Shown: positions 1 to 7,398 of the stretch, in pieces
How positions within the stretch are numbered: position 1 is the first letter of the stretch
Layout: each line of letters starts with the position of its first letter
Assembly: GCA_964523405.1 (NCBI GenBank)
Contig: CAZGAQ010000056.1
Location: forward strand, 1-20,320
DNA: 20,320 nucleotides
DNA from: CAZGAQ01 sp964523405
GTDB taxonomy: Bacteria > Planctomycetota > Phycisphaerae > UBA1845 > Fen-1342
Direction: 5' to 3'
Translations under genes and position numbers: made by a program
Notes under the pieces: generated by a model
What the model was told of the DNA's origin: nothing
The model's database searches: none
The model's input: the letters and a program-made list of their open reading frames with translations, nothing else

Positions 1-372
1 GCCGAACGTGCGGATGTCGAAGAAGTTCCGGCACATCCAGGCGGTAATCTCGCGGGCCTTCTGCTCGTCCTTCGGCAGTTTGCGCTTCTCGGGCTTCTCG
101 CCAAGCGCCTCGTAGGCCCGCTCATGCTGACTGTTCAGGACGGCTCGCTCCTTCACGTAGATCTCGTGCGGCGGCTGCTCACCGTGCCGCAGTCCGACAT
201 AATTGCGGATCTTCCGCTTCAGGCATACGTCGGTGACCAGGCCCTGGCCGGTCTCGGGGTCGATGCGCGGGAGGTTGCCGGCATCGGGGTCGCCGTTGGG
301 GTTGCCGTCGGTGATGTCGAACAGGTAGACGATGTCGTAACGGTTCTCAATCGGGATGCGATTCGTGCTCAT
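1..372 (-). CDS. cas7: Cas7 (Csd2) backbone subunit of type I-C Cascade, partial
   Basis: Only the first 124 codons are in the window; the gene leaves at base 1, so roughly 40% of a usual Csd2 (about 290 aa) is visible. The N-terminus reads MSTNRIPIENRYDIVYLFDI and continues into DGNPNGDPDAGNLPRIDP, the hallmark start of Csd2/Cas7 of type I-C. Cas7 forms the helical filament that coats crRNA in the Cascade complex. The ATG at 372 lies 3 bp beyond the cas8c stop and has a GGAGG site inside the cas8c tail, so it is translated as part of the operon. Downstream cas4-cas1-cas2 and the repeat array are expected to the left of the window by family knowledge, but are not seen. Confidence 0.93.
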   Translation of the reverse strand, partial: MSTNRIPIENRYDIVYLFDITDGNPNGDPDAGNLPRIDPETGQGLVTDVCLKRKIRNYVGLRHGEQPPHEIYVKERAVLNSQHERAYEALGEKPEKRKLPKDEQKAREITAWMCRNFFDIRTFG

Positions 373-375
373 GCG

Positions 376-2148
376 TTATTCCTCCGTATCGGCGGCGGAC
401 GCCGCGCCCTGGGGCTTGCTGGGAATGAAGAAGGCCTGACGTTGGTGGTAGTAACCGATGAAGAAGAGCCCCTGTTCATCAAGGGGCAGGTGGGCCGGGA
501 AGCCGGAGTCGGCGTGGATGCGGTCGCAAATCTCCTGAACCAGCTTCTCACGCGTGACCTTCAGGCCGCGTTTCTCGGTTCCGAGTTTGTCGAGGTGGTG
601 GGCGTGCAGCCGCAGCAGGCGCGGAAACGCCGCGACCGGGCTTGCGGATGCCGAACTGAAGTAGCGGTCCTTGATCGTGACGTTCAGGTCACCGCCGAGT
701 GCTTCCTCCTGCGTCTTCTCCAATGCGGCGAAGAGGCGGCCCAGTTGATAGGCGGTATGGGGGCATTCCTTGTCGAGGGACATGGAGACGGTCTCCTGTT
801 CATTGGCCAGGCGCGCCTTGCGAACGAGGTACGCCTTGAGGATGGATGCGCGAATGTGCCCGTTGACGCCACCGGTTTGCCCGTCGGCGCGGATGCGCTG
901 CAGGACTGCTGTGGCCAGTGCGGCCGGATAGGGCCCGCCGCCAAGCACCGCCTGAAGCACGGCGCCGCCCAGAAGCGGCTGAATGTCGTCCCGCTCGCGC
1001 GCAGTCTGGTCGATGATGCGCTGCAGCGTGATCGGCGGCATGCCGGGCGGCGCGCCGGCCAGTTCCAAGTCCGCGATGTGCCGCCCCAGCCGCTGGGCGA
1101 ACTGCTGCACGGTGCCGCTCAGCCAGAAACGCACGGAGATGCGGGCGGCATTGGGGGCCAGGCCAAGCACGTAGAACGGTACGTCGCCGTCGTCGAACGC
1201 GGCGCCGTCGGCGGCGCGGCGCAGTCGTGCGAAGAAGCCGCTGAGGCGTTCGAGCGCGGCTTCGTCCTCTGCGCCGGTCGCCTCGAACGCGCCGAAGCAC
1301 TCGTCCTCCAGGGCCGTCGGTCGCTCAGACCAGAACACGACGGTCGTGTCACCGAGGTGGACCTGCCGGTCGCGCGCCGTCGTGAGGCAGTTCAGCGCGG
1401 TGCAGTACTTGAATGCGTCGGCGATGCCGACCGGGGCGTTGTAGCTGTCCGACTTGCCGTAGGAGTCGTAGGCATCCGCGTTGAAGCTGACCAGCGTTGC
1501 GCCGGAACTCTGCGCCCCGCGGACGCCCTTGACCTTCGGCTCATGCAGACGCGCGATGGGTTGCACCGCGCCGCTGAGCAGCGACGGGCTCGTCGGCACG
1601 TCGGCATCCGCGCCGTCGATTTGCCGCTGCCAGTAGGCCCGAACCTTCGGCCGGTCGTGAACGTACTCCGTCTTGCCGGCCACCCGGAAGACGCCGAATG
1701 CGTTCGTGATGTTCGCGAGTTCGGGGTGCTTGCTCGCGTGGCTTGGCTTCCACTTCCGCAAGAACTGGCAGACAACGGAGAAGGCCTTGTCGTTGATCTC
1801 CCCCTCCAAAGCCAGGTGTCGCTCGCGAAGAGCCTCGAAAGCTCTCGTCGTACGCTCCGGCTTCGGATCTTCGGCCTTGAACCCCAAGAGGTACTGGGCG
1901 TTGTCCCACAGGAACCCCGGGTTGATCCCGGAACCGGAGGGTTTGGCCTGTCCGGGCACGACTAGCGACCGCGGGATGGCCCGGCCGTCCTCTTGCGTGC
2001 ACGCATCGTGGAACTCGGCCAGTGCGCCGTCGGCCGAGACGACGATCTCGAAGCTGATCTTCTGTCGGCTGAACCCGAACGGCGCGATGTCGCTGTCCGG
2101 CGCGGCCGCCAGGCGGTCGTAATACTCGACGAGCTTCTGGAGGATCAT
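376..2148 (-). CDS. cas8c: Cas8c (Csd1), large subunit of type I-C Cascade
   Basis: A 590-aa protein, the usual size for Csd1/Cas8c. It starts MILQKLVEYYDRLAAAPDSD and has FGFSRQKISFEIVVSADG early on, typical of the family; the mid-part includes LVSFNADAYDSYGKSDSYNAPVG (about residues 220-245), a conserved Csd1 segment. Cas8c recognises the PAM and nucleates Cascade on target DNA; in type I-C an internal translation start in this gene can also yield the small subunit Cas11 (known for the family; I did not identify that start here). The ATG overlaps the cas5c stop as ATGA, and a GGAGG lies upstream within cas5c. The reading frame is intact. Position between cas5c and cas7 is the canonical I-C order. 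Confidence 0.95.
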   Translation of the reverse strand: MILQKLVEYYDRLAAAPDSDIAPFGFSRQKISFEIVVSADGALAEFHDACTQEDGRAIPRSLVVPGQAKPSGSGINPGFLWDNAQYLLGFKAEDPKPERTTRAFEALRERHLALEGEINDKAFSVVCQFLRKWKPSHASKHPELANITNAFGVFRVAGKTEYVHDRPKVRAYWQRQIDGADADVPTSPSLLSGAVQPIARLHEPKVKGVRGAQSSGATLVSFNADAYDSYGKSDSYNAPVGIADAFKYCTALNCLTTARDRQVHLGDTTVVFWSERPTALEDECFGAFEATGAEDEAALERLSGFFARLRRAADGAAFDDGDVPFYVLGLAPNAARISVRFWLSGTVQQFAQRLGRHIADLELAGAPPGMPPITLQRIIDQTARERDDIQPLLGGAVLQAVLGGGPYPAALATAVLQRIRADGQTGGVNGHIRASILKAYLVRKARLANEQETVSMSLDKECPHTAYQLGRLFAALEKTQEEALGGDLNVTIKDRYFSSASASPVAAFPRLLRLHAHHLDKLGTEKRGLKVTREKLVQEICDRIHADSGFPAHLPLDEQGLFFIGYYHQRQAFFIPSKPQGAASAADTEE

Positions 2149-2828
2149 CGGCGCACCTCCGCCCCTTCCAGCGGGGGCACTTCGACCACGCCGTGCCGCA
2201 AGACGGCGCGGAAGAAGTGCGGCGTCATGTCGGCGGCGAAGTCGAGGTCGTGGAGCATGAACCCCAGGTCGCGCTCCGCCGGCTCGGCACCGGGTTGCCC
2301 GGGTGAGTAGAAGCCGGTCGGCGAGTCACCGTCGTGCCAGGAGAAATCGCAGGCACACTCGCGGCAACCCAAGTAAGGATGATGAAAGCACTGCCCCTTC
2401 TCGGCCCGCCGCCGGAACATCTCGTGGTGCTTGGGGGCCGGATCGTCGCCGCCGAGCAGATCAAAGCGGGCCTCGATCAGGTAATCCACGTCGCGGAGCA
2501 ACGTGGCCGCCCGCTGCTGGCGCTGGTCCTCAACGAAGATGCCGAGTTGCCCGCGGCCGGTCTTCAGGGCCTGGGCGGCGCCCGTCGCGCCGGCGACGAC
2601 GACCTTGCAGCCAACCTCATTGCGGCGCAAGTTGCTGAAACGGATCTCATTAAGGACGTGGATGCGCTGGACGACCCAGCGGATCTGCGGCTTCCAGTAA
2701 ACTGCCTCCAGGATGCCGCGGGCGGCCGAGGGCGTCAGCACGTCGTACGAGACGCGTTCGACCTTCATCTCGGGGCGCGTGAAGCAGGCGTACGCGCCCC
2801 GGACACGGAGTCTCACGGCCGTGCTCAT
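2145..2828 (-). CDS. cas5c: Cas5c (Cas5d), pre-crRNA processing endoribonuclease of type I-C
   Basis: 227 aa, normal Cas5c length. Type I-C lacks Cas6; Cas5c cuts the pre-crRNA within the repeat and stays as the 5'-handle cap of Cascade. The residues equivalent to the catalytic Tyr-Lys-His of Bacillus halodurans Cas5d appear present: Y44 in AVYWKP and K133-H134 in PAPKHHEMF (assignment by motif, from memory of that sequence). The C-terminal part has the GCRECACDF and FMLHDLDF segments typical of the family. The ATG at 2828 has GGGAGG just upstream (complement of 2835-2840); a 29-bp gap separates it from cas3, and it overlaps cas8c by 4 bp. No truncation or frameshift seen. Confidence 0.95.
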   Translation of the reverse strand: MSTAVRLRVRGAYACFTRPEMKVERVSYDVLTPSAARGILEAVYWKPQIRWVVQRIHVLNEIRFSNLRRNEVGCKVVVAGATGAAQALKTGRGQLGIFVEDQRQQRAATLLRDVDYLIEARFDLLGGDDPAPKHHEMFRRRAEKGQCFHHPYLGCRECACDFSWHDGDSPTGFYSPGQPGAEPAERDLGFMLHDLDFAADMTPHFFRAVLRHGVVEVPPLEGAEVRR

Positions 2829-2857
2829 GTTGCACCTCCCTTCAAAGTGACTGTTGC

Positions 2858-5125
2858 CTAGACCTGTAGTCGTTCGGGATCGAACCCCGCCACGTCAGTT
2901 GTCAGACCCAGATGGCCGTCATAGCCCCTCGCATTCTCGAGCACCCAGAAGCGCTCATGGTATTGGGCGACAGACTGGTTCTCGCGTAACGCTTCGAACT
3001 GCCGGTCGTAGAGGCCCACCGCGTAGCGCTGGGCGCGCCGGTCAAAATCGCGGCCCGGCGGCTCCGGCATCCGGCACAGCTCCTCGATGAGAGCCCGGCC
3101 ACCGCGTCCGTAGGGCACGAGGACCGGCTGCTGCAGGTCGGGTATTAACCTGTATGTCTGCGCTGCCTCGCGAAACTGGAAGTGCGGCTCCCGCCCGCTG
3201 ACCAAGAACTTCCTGAGGATTTCCTCGTGATCCCAGTCCTGCCGTCGCTGCCAGTACAGCAACTCAAAGAAGTGTTCGACGGCCTCGAGCGACAGCAGAT
3301 CGGCGTGCAATCCAGCCACCTCACCGCCCAGTTGGCGACGCAAACACAAGTCGCCGCGCGGCTGCACATCCGTGTCAAACACAAAGACCGTCCCGCGCGG
3401 CCGACATCCCTCGCGGTTGCAGCGTCCAGCCGCCTGGGCGACGGAGTCGAGCCCGGTGAGGGCGCGGTAGACGACCGGAAAATCGACATCGACGCCGGCT
3501 TCGATCAGCTGCGTGCTGACGACGCGGCACGCGACGCCGTGCTGCAGGCGCTGCCGGATGAGCCGCAGGACGGCCGAACGGTGGCGCGGGCACATCAGCG
3601 TACTCAGGTGAAACAGGCCGGTGGGATCAGCCACCACTTCGCGCAGGGCCGCGAAGAGCCGGGCGGCGTGCGCACGGGTGTTCACGATGCAGAGGACCTG
3701 TTCGTGCCGGCTTAGCTGCGCAACGACGTCCGCGTCGTCCAGCTTACCGAGCTGGCGCACATCCACACGCCGCAGCATCTCATAGAGCCGCGGCGGATCG
3801 GCGATGATCTCGCGGACGCCCGTGAGGCCGATGGGAAAGCCGTCGCGCTGCTGTATTGCGGGTTGCGTTGCTGAGCAGAGCACGACGGTGCAGCCGTAAT
3901 TGCGGGCCAACTCCGCCAACATCTGCAGCGTCGGTGCGAGCAGCGTGACCGGAAGCGTCTGGCATTCGTCCAGAATCAGGACGCTGCGTGCGATGTTGTG
4001 CAGCTTGCGGCAGCGGGACGGCTTGCTGGCGAAGAGCGACTCGAAGAGCTGTACGTTCGTCGTCACGATCAGCGGAGCATCCCAGTTCTCGCTGGCCAGG
4101 CGGGCCCACGGGGTCTGCGCCTCCCCTTCCATGCTCTCCGCGGCTGCGCGCGGCTCGAAGTTGCTGTGGTGTTCCAGAACGGCTCGCGCGCCGGCACCGC
4201 GCAGCGCCGTACGAAAGACCGCGGCGTTCTGCTCGATGATGCTCGTAAACGGAATTGCGTAGATGACCCGTCGCAAGCCATGCTGCAGCGCGTGCCGCAG
4301 CGCAAATGCCAGCGATGACAGCGTCTTGCCGCCGCCAGTGGGGACGGTCAACGAGAAGAACCCCGGCGGTAACGGCGCGGCCGCGCGGCACTGTGCCAAT
4401 ACGCCCGCGCGCGCTTGGTTAACGGAGGTTCTGCAAGCTTGGGCGCCCAACGTCTTCAGGTACTCGTCCAAATGCGGCAACAGGTTCGCCGGAGTGGACA
4501 GATCGCCCCCCCGCCGTGCGGCTGTGTCGGGACGCATGAACCCTTCAGTCGCCAGGTAGTCGGCGTCGACCAGGCACGAGTAGAGCATCCGGCAGAAGAC
4601 GGACACCTGAAAGGACTTCCTGACGGTGTCGGGAAGTAGCGACAATCCCAGCTTGGGCAGCGGCGGTTGCGCCAACAGCCGCTGGGGCGCCGCGGAGTAG
4701 TCGGGAAGGTCTGTCCTCGCGAGTCGTGCATGCAAGCCCGCTGTGCCGCCGGCCGGATCGGTGAAGTCCGGCAGGCCGCCATGATGGCCGGCCACGCAGT
4801 ACGCCAAAATGTACCCCGGCAGGCCGGACAGGAAGCGTGCGGCATGCTGAGCACCGGCGGTGGAATGATCCACTCGTCCACGGGATGTGGATGTCCCACC
4901 AGCCCCCCCTGTCGCCGACTGCAGCAGGTACTCCTGGAACTCCCGCGAATACTTGCCCAGGTCATGCCACAGTCCCACAAGTCGGCCCCATGCGCCCGCG
5001 CCCAACGCTTCGGCAAATACAGAGGCTCCATCGTGCGTATCGTTGCCACCGGCGACATCGTTCAGATGTACGTCCAGGGGCTCCCAATCACTCGGGGACA
5101 GCCCCCGTGTATGTGCGAAGTGCAT
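2858..5125 (-). CDS. cas3: Cas3 helicase-nuclease, type I-C
   Basis: 755 aa from the ATG at 5125. This start is preferred over a GTG 33 bp upstream because GGGAGG (complement of 5132-5137) sits 6 nt before it and the product then begins MHFAHTRG, typical of Cas3. N-terminal HD nuclease: WHDLGK (H54-D55), then DHS and GHHGG at about 113-117. Superfamily 2 helicase: PTGGGKT (262-268), DECQ (386-389), CSATQP (about 417-422), EAGVDVDFP, and QAAGRCNREG (about 564-573). All key residues are present, so this looks active. Cas3 is recruited by Cascade and unwinds and degrades the non-target strand. It is the first gene of the leftward cas operon, which has a candidate promoter immediately upstream. 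Confidence 0.96.
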   Translation of the reverse strand: MHFAHTRGLSPSDWEPLDVHLNDVAGGNDTHDGASVFAEALGAGAWGRLVGLWHDLGKYSREFQEYLLQSATGGAGGTSTSRGRVDHSTAGAQHAARFLSGLPGYILAYCVAGHHGGLPDFTDPAGGTAGLHARLARTDLPDYSAAPQRLLAQPPLPKLGLSLLPDTVRKSFQVSVFCRMLYSCLVDADYLATEGFMRPDTAARRGGDLSTPANLLPHLDEYLKTLGAQACRTSVNQARAGVLAQCRAAAPLPPGFFSLTVPTGGGKTLSSLAFALRHALQHGLRRVIYAIPFTSIIEQNAAVFRTALRGAGARAVLEHHSNFEPRAAAESMEGEAQTPWARLASENWDAPLIVTTNVQLFESLFASKPSRCRKLHNIARSVLILDECQTLPVTLLAPTLQMLAELARNYGCTVVLCSATQPAIQQRDGFPIGLTGVREIIADPPRLYEMLRRVDVRQLGKLDDADVVAQLSRHEQVLCIVNTRAHAARLFAALREVVADPTGLFHLSTLMCPRHRSAVLRLIRQRLQHGVACRVVSTQLIEAGVDVDFPVVYRALTGLDSVAQAAGRCNREGCRPRGTVFVFDTDVQPRGDLCLRRQLGGEVAGLHADLLSLEAVEHFFELLYWQRRQDWDHEEILRKFLVSGREPHFQFREAAQTYRLIPDLQQPVLVPYGRGGRALIEELCRMPEPPGRDFDRRAQRYAVGLYDRQFEALRENQSVAQYHERFWVLENARGYDGHLGLTTDVAGFDPERLQV

Positions 5126-5148
5126 CCCAAACCTCCCGTTGCCCCTGG

Positions 5149-5177
5149 AGCGTACCACACCGTGGTTGGCGTGTCAT
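5149..5177 (-). promoter_or_regulatory. Candidate promoter of the cas operon
   Basis: On the minus strand ATGACA (complement of 5172-5177) and TACGCT (complement of 5149-5154) are separated by 17 bp, with a TG one base before the -10 (extended -10). The predicted start is about 17 nt before the cas3 ATG. The spacer contains the 5-bp inverted repeat ACCAC-acc-GTGGT (5154-5166), which could be an operator. The -10 matches the consensus only partly, so this is a candidate. Confidence 0.4.
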
Positions 5178-5425
5178 GTTGAAAAGGACTTTGCTGGCCC
5201 AATCCGCCGGTTGCGGCATGCGCTGCGGGGTGCTGTCGTTTGGCTTGCGTGTGCGGCTGGCCGTCAGAAGAGCCCACGATGGCGTGGTCTCGATCTGTCC
5301 GGCAACAGACCGCATCGCGACGTGGCACGCAAGGTCGGCATGGCGAAGTAGCCTCATGACGATGATGGGGCGACCACACACAGGTCCTCCCCCCATCGCC
5401 ACTTGCGGGAATTCCCCGCCCGCGC

Positions 5426-5454
5426 TTGACGCGGCAGATACCTAACGTTATACT
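5426..5454 (+). promoter_or_regulatory. Strong sigma70-type promoter of the XRE-ImmA operon
   Basis: TTGACG (5426-5431) and TATACT (5449-5454) are separated by exactly 17 bp, close to consensus at both boxes. The perfect palindrome TAACGTTA (5443-5450) overlaps the start of the -10 box. Transcription would begin near 5461, leaving a leader of about 160 nt before the regulator start. Confidence 0.72.
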
Positions 5455-5463
5455 AACATCATG

Positions 5464-5488
5464 ATCGGTCGTTTGGACTGCGACCGAT
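5464..5488. repeat. 8-bp perfect inverted repeat at the transcription start of the regulator operon
   Basis: ATCGGTCG (5464-5471) and CGACCGAT (5481-5488) are perfect complements around a 9-nt spacer. The centre lies about 15-20 bp downstream of the predicted start site, a common place for an autoregulatory operator; alternatively it is a hairpin at the 5' end of the mRNA. Confidence 0.55.
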
Positions 5489-5620
5489 GCCAGCCAGGAA
5501 CAGCCGGCGGCAGGCCAAGGAATCGCCACCCAAGGATGGGGACCGCCGGCGCTTTGAGACCGCATCCCGCTGGCCCGCTGCGCCGGGCGCTGGGGATGGA
5601 CCTGCAAGGTGGACTGGGTC

Positions 5621-6022
5621 ATGCAAGCCTTTTCGCGGACGGAGAGTCCGCGCGCCCGGACCGACTCGCTGCACTTCGGCGCCGTGGTGCGCCACAAGCG
5701 GCTGGCCAAGGGCCTGGGCCTGCGGCGCTTCGCACAACTCGTCGGGGTTAGCCCGACGTACGTGTCGCTGGTCGAGCAGGGGAAGGCTGATCCGCCGACG
5801 GCGGACCGCGCGCGGCGGATGGCCGAGCTGCTCGACGAGCCCGCCGACGCGCTCATTACGCTGGCGGGCCGCATGCCAGACGATCTGCAGGGCATCATCC
5901 GGGCGCAGCCGCTGGAGCTCTCGGCCTTCCTGCGTGAAGCGCCGGGGCTGACTCGTGGGCAACTGCAGCGGCTGGTGGAGCAGGCCCGGCAGTGGAATGC
6001 GGAGAACCGGAGGCCGCAGTGA
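5621..6022 (+). CDS. XRE-family HTH transcriptional regulator (ImmR/CI-like)
   Basis: 133 aa from the ATG at 5621 (AAGGTGG at 5606-5612); an in-frame GTG at 5609 is an alternative. The helix-turn-helix spans about residues 18-72: FGAVVRHKRLAKGLGLRRFA, then VGVSPTYVSLVEQGKADPPT, the standard XRE layout with the recognition helix at SPTYVSLVEQG. The C-terminal half has no recognised domain. The stop overlaps the start of the metallopeptidase gene by one base, so the two are coupled. By analogy with ImmR-ImmA of ICEBs1 and XRE-COG2856 prophage pairs, this is probably the repressor keeping the neighbouring element silent, acting at the palindromic sites in its own promoter (inference). A role in controlling the divergent cas operon is possible but unproven. 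Confidence 0.88.
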   Translation: MQAFSRTESPRARTDSLHFGAVVRHKRLAKGLGLRRFAQLVGVSPTYVSLVEQGKADPPTADRARRMAELLDEPADALITLAGRMPDDLQGIIRAQPLELSAFLREAPGLTRGQLQRLVEQARQWNAENRRPQ

Positions 6023-6759
6023 TGAAGGCGTGGGCAACAGGGACTACGGAGCGGGCGGTCCCCTACCTCTCGGCGCGCGAAGTCGAGCGCCGGGCCGCGG
6101 GGCTGCTGGCAGAATATGGACGGCGGCGCGAGCCGGTGACGGCTCCGCCCATTCCGATCGATGAGATCCTCGAGCTGCACCTGGGGCTCGAGCTGGAGTT
6201 CGCCGACCTGGCTGAGCAACTGGGACGAACGGGGGTGCTGGGTGTGTTGCTGACCGAACGCGGCTGCGTGACCGTCGACAAGCAGCTCGACCCGACGGCC
6301 CATCCGCGGCAGGAGGGCCGCTATCGCTTCACTCTCGCGCACGAAGTCGGGCATTGGGTGCTGCACCGCCACCTGCCGGGCATCCCGCTGGTGGCGCTGT
6401 CGGAAGGCGCGCTCGACCAGCAACTGGAGGTGCGGCAGCGGATCGAGGTGCAGGCGAACCAGTTCGCGTCGTGCCTGCTGATGCCGCGCGTGCTGGTGCG
6501 ACAGGTCTGGCGCGCCCTGCGTGGCAGCGACCGGCCGTTCGTGGTGGACGAGCTCGAGGCGCGGCATCCGTTCGCGGTGCTGCGCGCCATCGTGCGTGCG
6601 ACGCTGTCGCCCTACGACGACCGGGGCCCCGATGACGTGCTCCTGGAGCACTTCAGCCGGCCGCTGGCGCAGCGTTTCCAGGTCTCAGCGGCGGCGATGC
6701 GCATTCGGCTGGAGCAGGTGGGACTCGTGCTGCGCCCACAGGGGCAGGTCCAGCGCTAG
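6022..6759 (+). CDS. ImmA/IrrE-family zinc metallopeptidase
   Basis: 245 aa from the ATG at 6022, with GGAGG about 8 nt upstream (6009-6013). The zinc-peptidase motif HEVGH is at residues 107-111 within RFTLAHEVGHWVLHRH, and the third-ligand helix IEVQANQFASCLLMP begins near residue 141, with E142 as the likely ligand. This is the COG2856/IrrE arrangement. The family cleaves or antagonises a partner XRE regulator after a stress signal; here the partner is the coupled upstream gene. The C-terminal part (about 195-235) resembles a small helical DNA-binding region (FSRPLAQRFQVSAAAMRIRL). An alternative job as the toxin half of an XRE-Res/ImmA-like pair is less likely. Confidence 0.9.
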   Translation: MKAWATGTTERAVPYLSAREVERRAAGLLAEYGRRREPVTAPPIPIDEILELHLGLELEFADLAEQLGRTGVLGVLLTERGCVTVDKQLDPTAHPRQEGRYRFTLAHEVGHWVLHRHLPGIPLVALSEGALDQQLEVRQRIEVQANQFASCLLMPRVLVRQVWRALRGSDRPFVVDELEARHPFAVLRAIVRATLSPYDDRGPDDVLLEHFSRPLAQRFQVSAAAMRIRLEQVGLVLRPQGQVQR

Positions 6760-6777
6760 CGCGGGCGCCCCCTTTTT
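6740..6777 (+). terminator. Possible Rho-independent terminator after the metallopeptidase gene
   Basis: AGGGGC (6740-6745) can pair with GCCCCC (6767-6772), which is followed by TTTTT (6773-6777); the palindrome GCGCTAGCGC lies inside the loop. It overlaps the end of the coding region, and the outer stem has one unpaired base, so this is tentative. Confidence 0.4.
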
Positions 6778-6824
6778 GTACCTGCGGTTTAGCTATCAAT
6801 AAACGCCATCATGGATGATCACGC

Positions 6825-7199
6825 ATGAGTAAGGCTGAGAGACCGGCCGCGGAGCACGTCGCATCCGGCACGGATGCCAGCTTGCGCACGCTGCGGCCCA
6901 TCGAGCAAAAGTTGATCGCGCTGTCCCGGAAGATCGGGTACGGCTGTCTCAGGAACCTCGCGGTGCACGACGGGCAGTTGGTACTGCTGCCGCAGACCCG
7001 GGCGCGCCGCAAGTACCGCTTGGGCAAGCCCGAGCAGGGGCGGCACACACAGCCGCTGCCAGCAGACTTCAAGTTGAAGGCCCACCACCTCGACCTCATC
7101 GCGCGCCTGCGCCGCATCCGCAGTGGCAGGATCGTCAGCATCGAGGTCCAGGATGGTCTGCCGGTCGACCTCACGATTGAGGAGGATGTCGCCGTGTAG
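6825..7199 (+). CDS. Small protein with two tandem YezD/DUF2292-like motifs
   Basis: 124 aa, ATG start with only a weak upstream ribosome site. Two segments look like copies of one module: residues 27-56 (EQKLIALSRKIGYGCLRNLA then VHDGQLVLLP) and 88-117 (HLDLIARLRRIRSGRIVSIE then VQDGLPVDLT). Both follow L-I-A-x-x-R-x-I-x-x-G, then a hydrophobic strand, V-x-D-G and V. This alpha-helix/beta-hairpin pattern is that of the short YezD/DUF2292 family, whose function is unknown. A basic linker (57-68, with RRKYRLGK) separates the copies. It stands between the regulator pair and the sigma factor, suggesting an early or regulatory role, but I cannot assign one. Coding status is supported by the internal repeat. 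Confidence 0.7.
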   Translation: MSKAERPAAEHVASGTDASLRTLRPIEQKLIALSRKIGYGCLRNLAVHDGQLVLLPQTRARRKYRLGKPEQGRHTQPLPADFKLKAHHLDLIARLRRIRSGRIVSIEVQDGLPVDLTIEEDVAV

Positions 7200-7283
7200 T
7201 GCGGCTCACACCCGCATTCGTGTGGATGACAACCAAGTTCAGGAACGACTCGTCAACAGACTGGCCGCGAAGCGGAGGTCGTT

Positions 7284-7365
7284 GGGTGTCGCCGAAGCCG
7301 GCGAGTGCTCAACCCTTCGCATCGCGGCCAGCGCTCTTGTTGCGCGCTGCCTTCGGCCGACACCC
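7284..7365. repeat. Imperfect long inverted repeat upstream of the sigma factor gene
   Basis: GGGTGTCGCCGAAGCC (7284-7299) is nearly the reverse complement of the stretch at 7349-7365, which ends GGCCGACACCC; there is one extra base and one mismatch in about 16 pairs, around a 49-nt loop. It fills the 199-bp gap 7200-7398, otherwise without a gene I accept. Confidence 0.5.
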
Positions 7366-7398
7366 GCACCTGCGTCCGCGGTCCACGGAGGCAAACGC

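Larger units (their letters stand above)
5126..5620. other. Divergent intergenic region between cas3 and the XRE regulator
   Basis: About 495 bp without a convincing gene. The left end carries the candidate cas promoter, the right third the strong plus-strand promoter at 5426-5454 and an 8-bp inverted repeat at 5464-5488. No CRISPR repeats, tRNA or convincing small ORF was seen between 5180 and 5420. A 96-codon frame beginning with the ATG at 5461 is open but overlaps the regulator in another frame and has no family character. Confidence 0.6.

Noticed and set aside
124..1965. 613-codon open frame on the plus strand opposite cas8c
   Set aside because: It lies entirely antisense to a recognisable Cas8c and cas7 start; its translation has no family features. 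Long open frames opposite genes are expected at this GC content.
1..5620. CRISPR repeat array near the cas genes
   Set aside because: I found no regularly spaced direct repeats in the cas region or the intergenic gap; the array is probably beyond the left edge.
5461..5751. 96-codon frame beginning at the predicted transcription start of the regulator operon
   Set aside because: It would be leaderless, overlaps the XRE gene out of frame and its sequence looks non-coding; the ATG coincides with the operator-like inverted repeat.
5062..6651. 529-codon minus-strand frame across the divergent intergenic region and the XRE-ImmA genes
   Set aside because: It overlaps three better-supported genes on both strands and has composition typical of a shadow frame, with no domain.
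7123..7398. Upstream extension of the sigma factor frame
   Set aside because: The first part overlaps the DUF2292-like gene and the rest shows no sigma-family residues; the ATG at 7399 has a good ribosome site.
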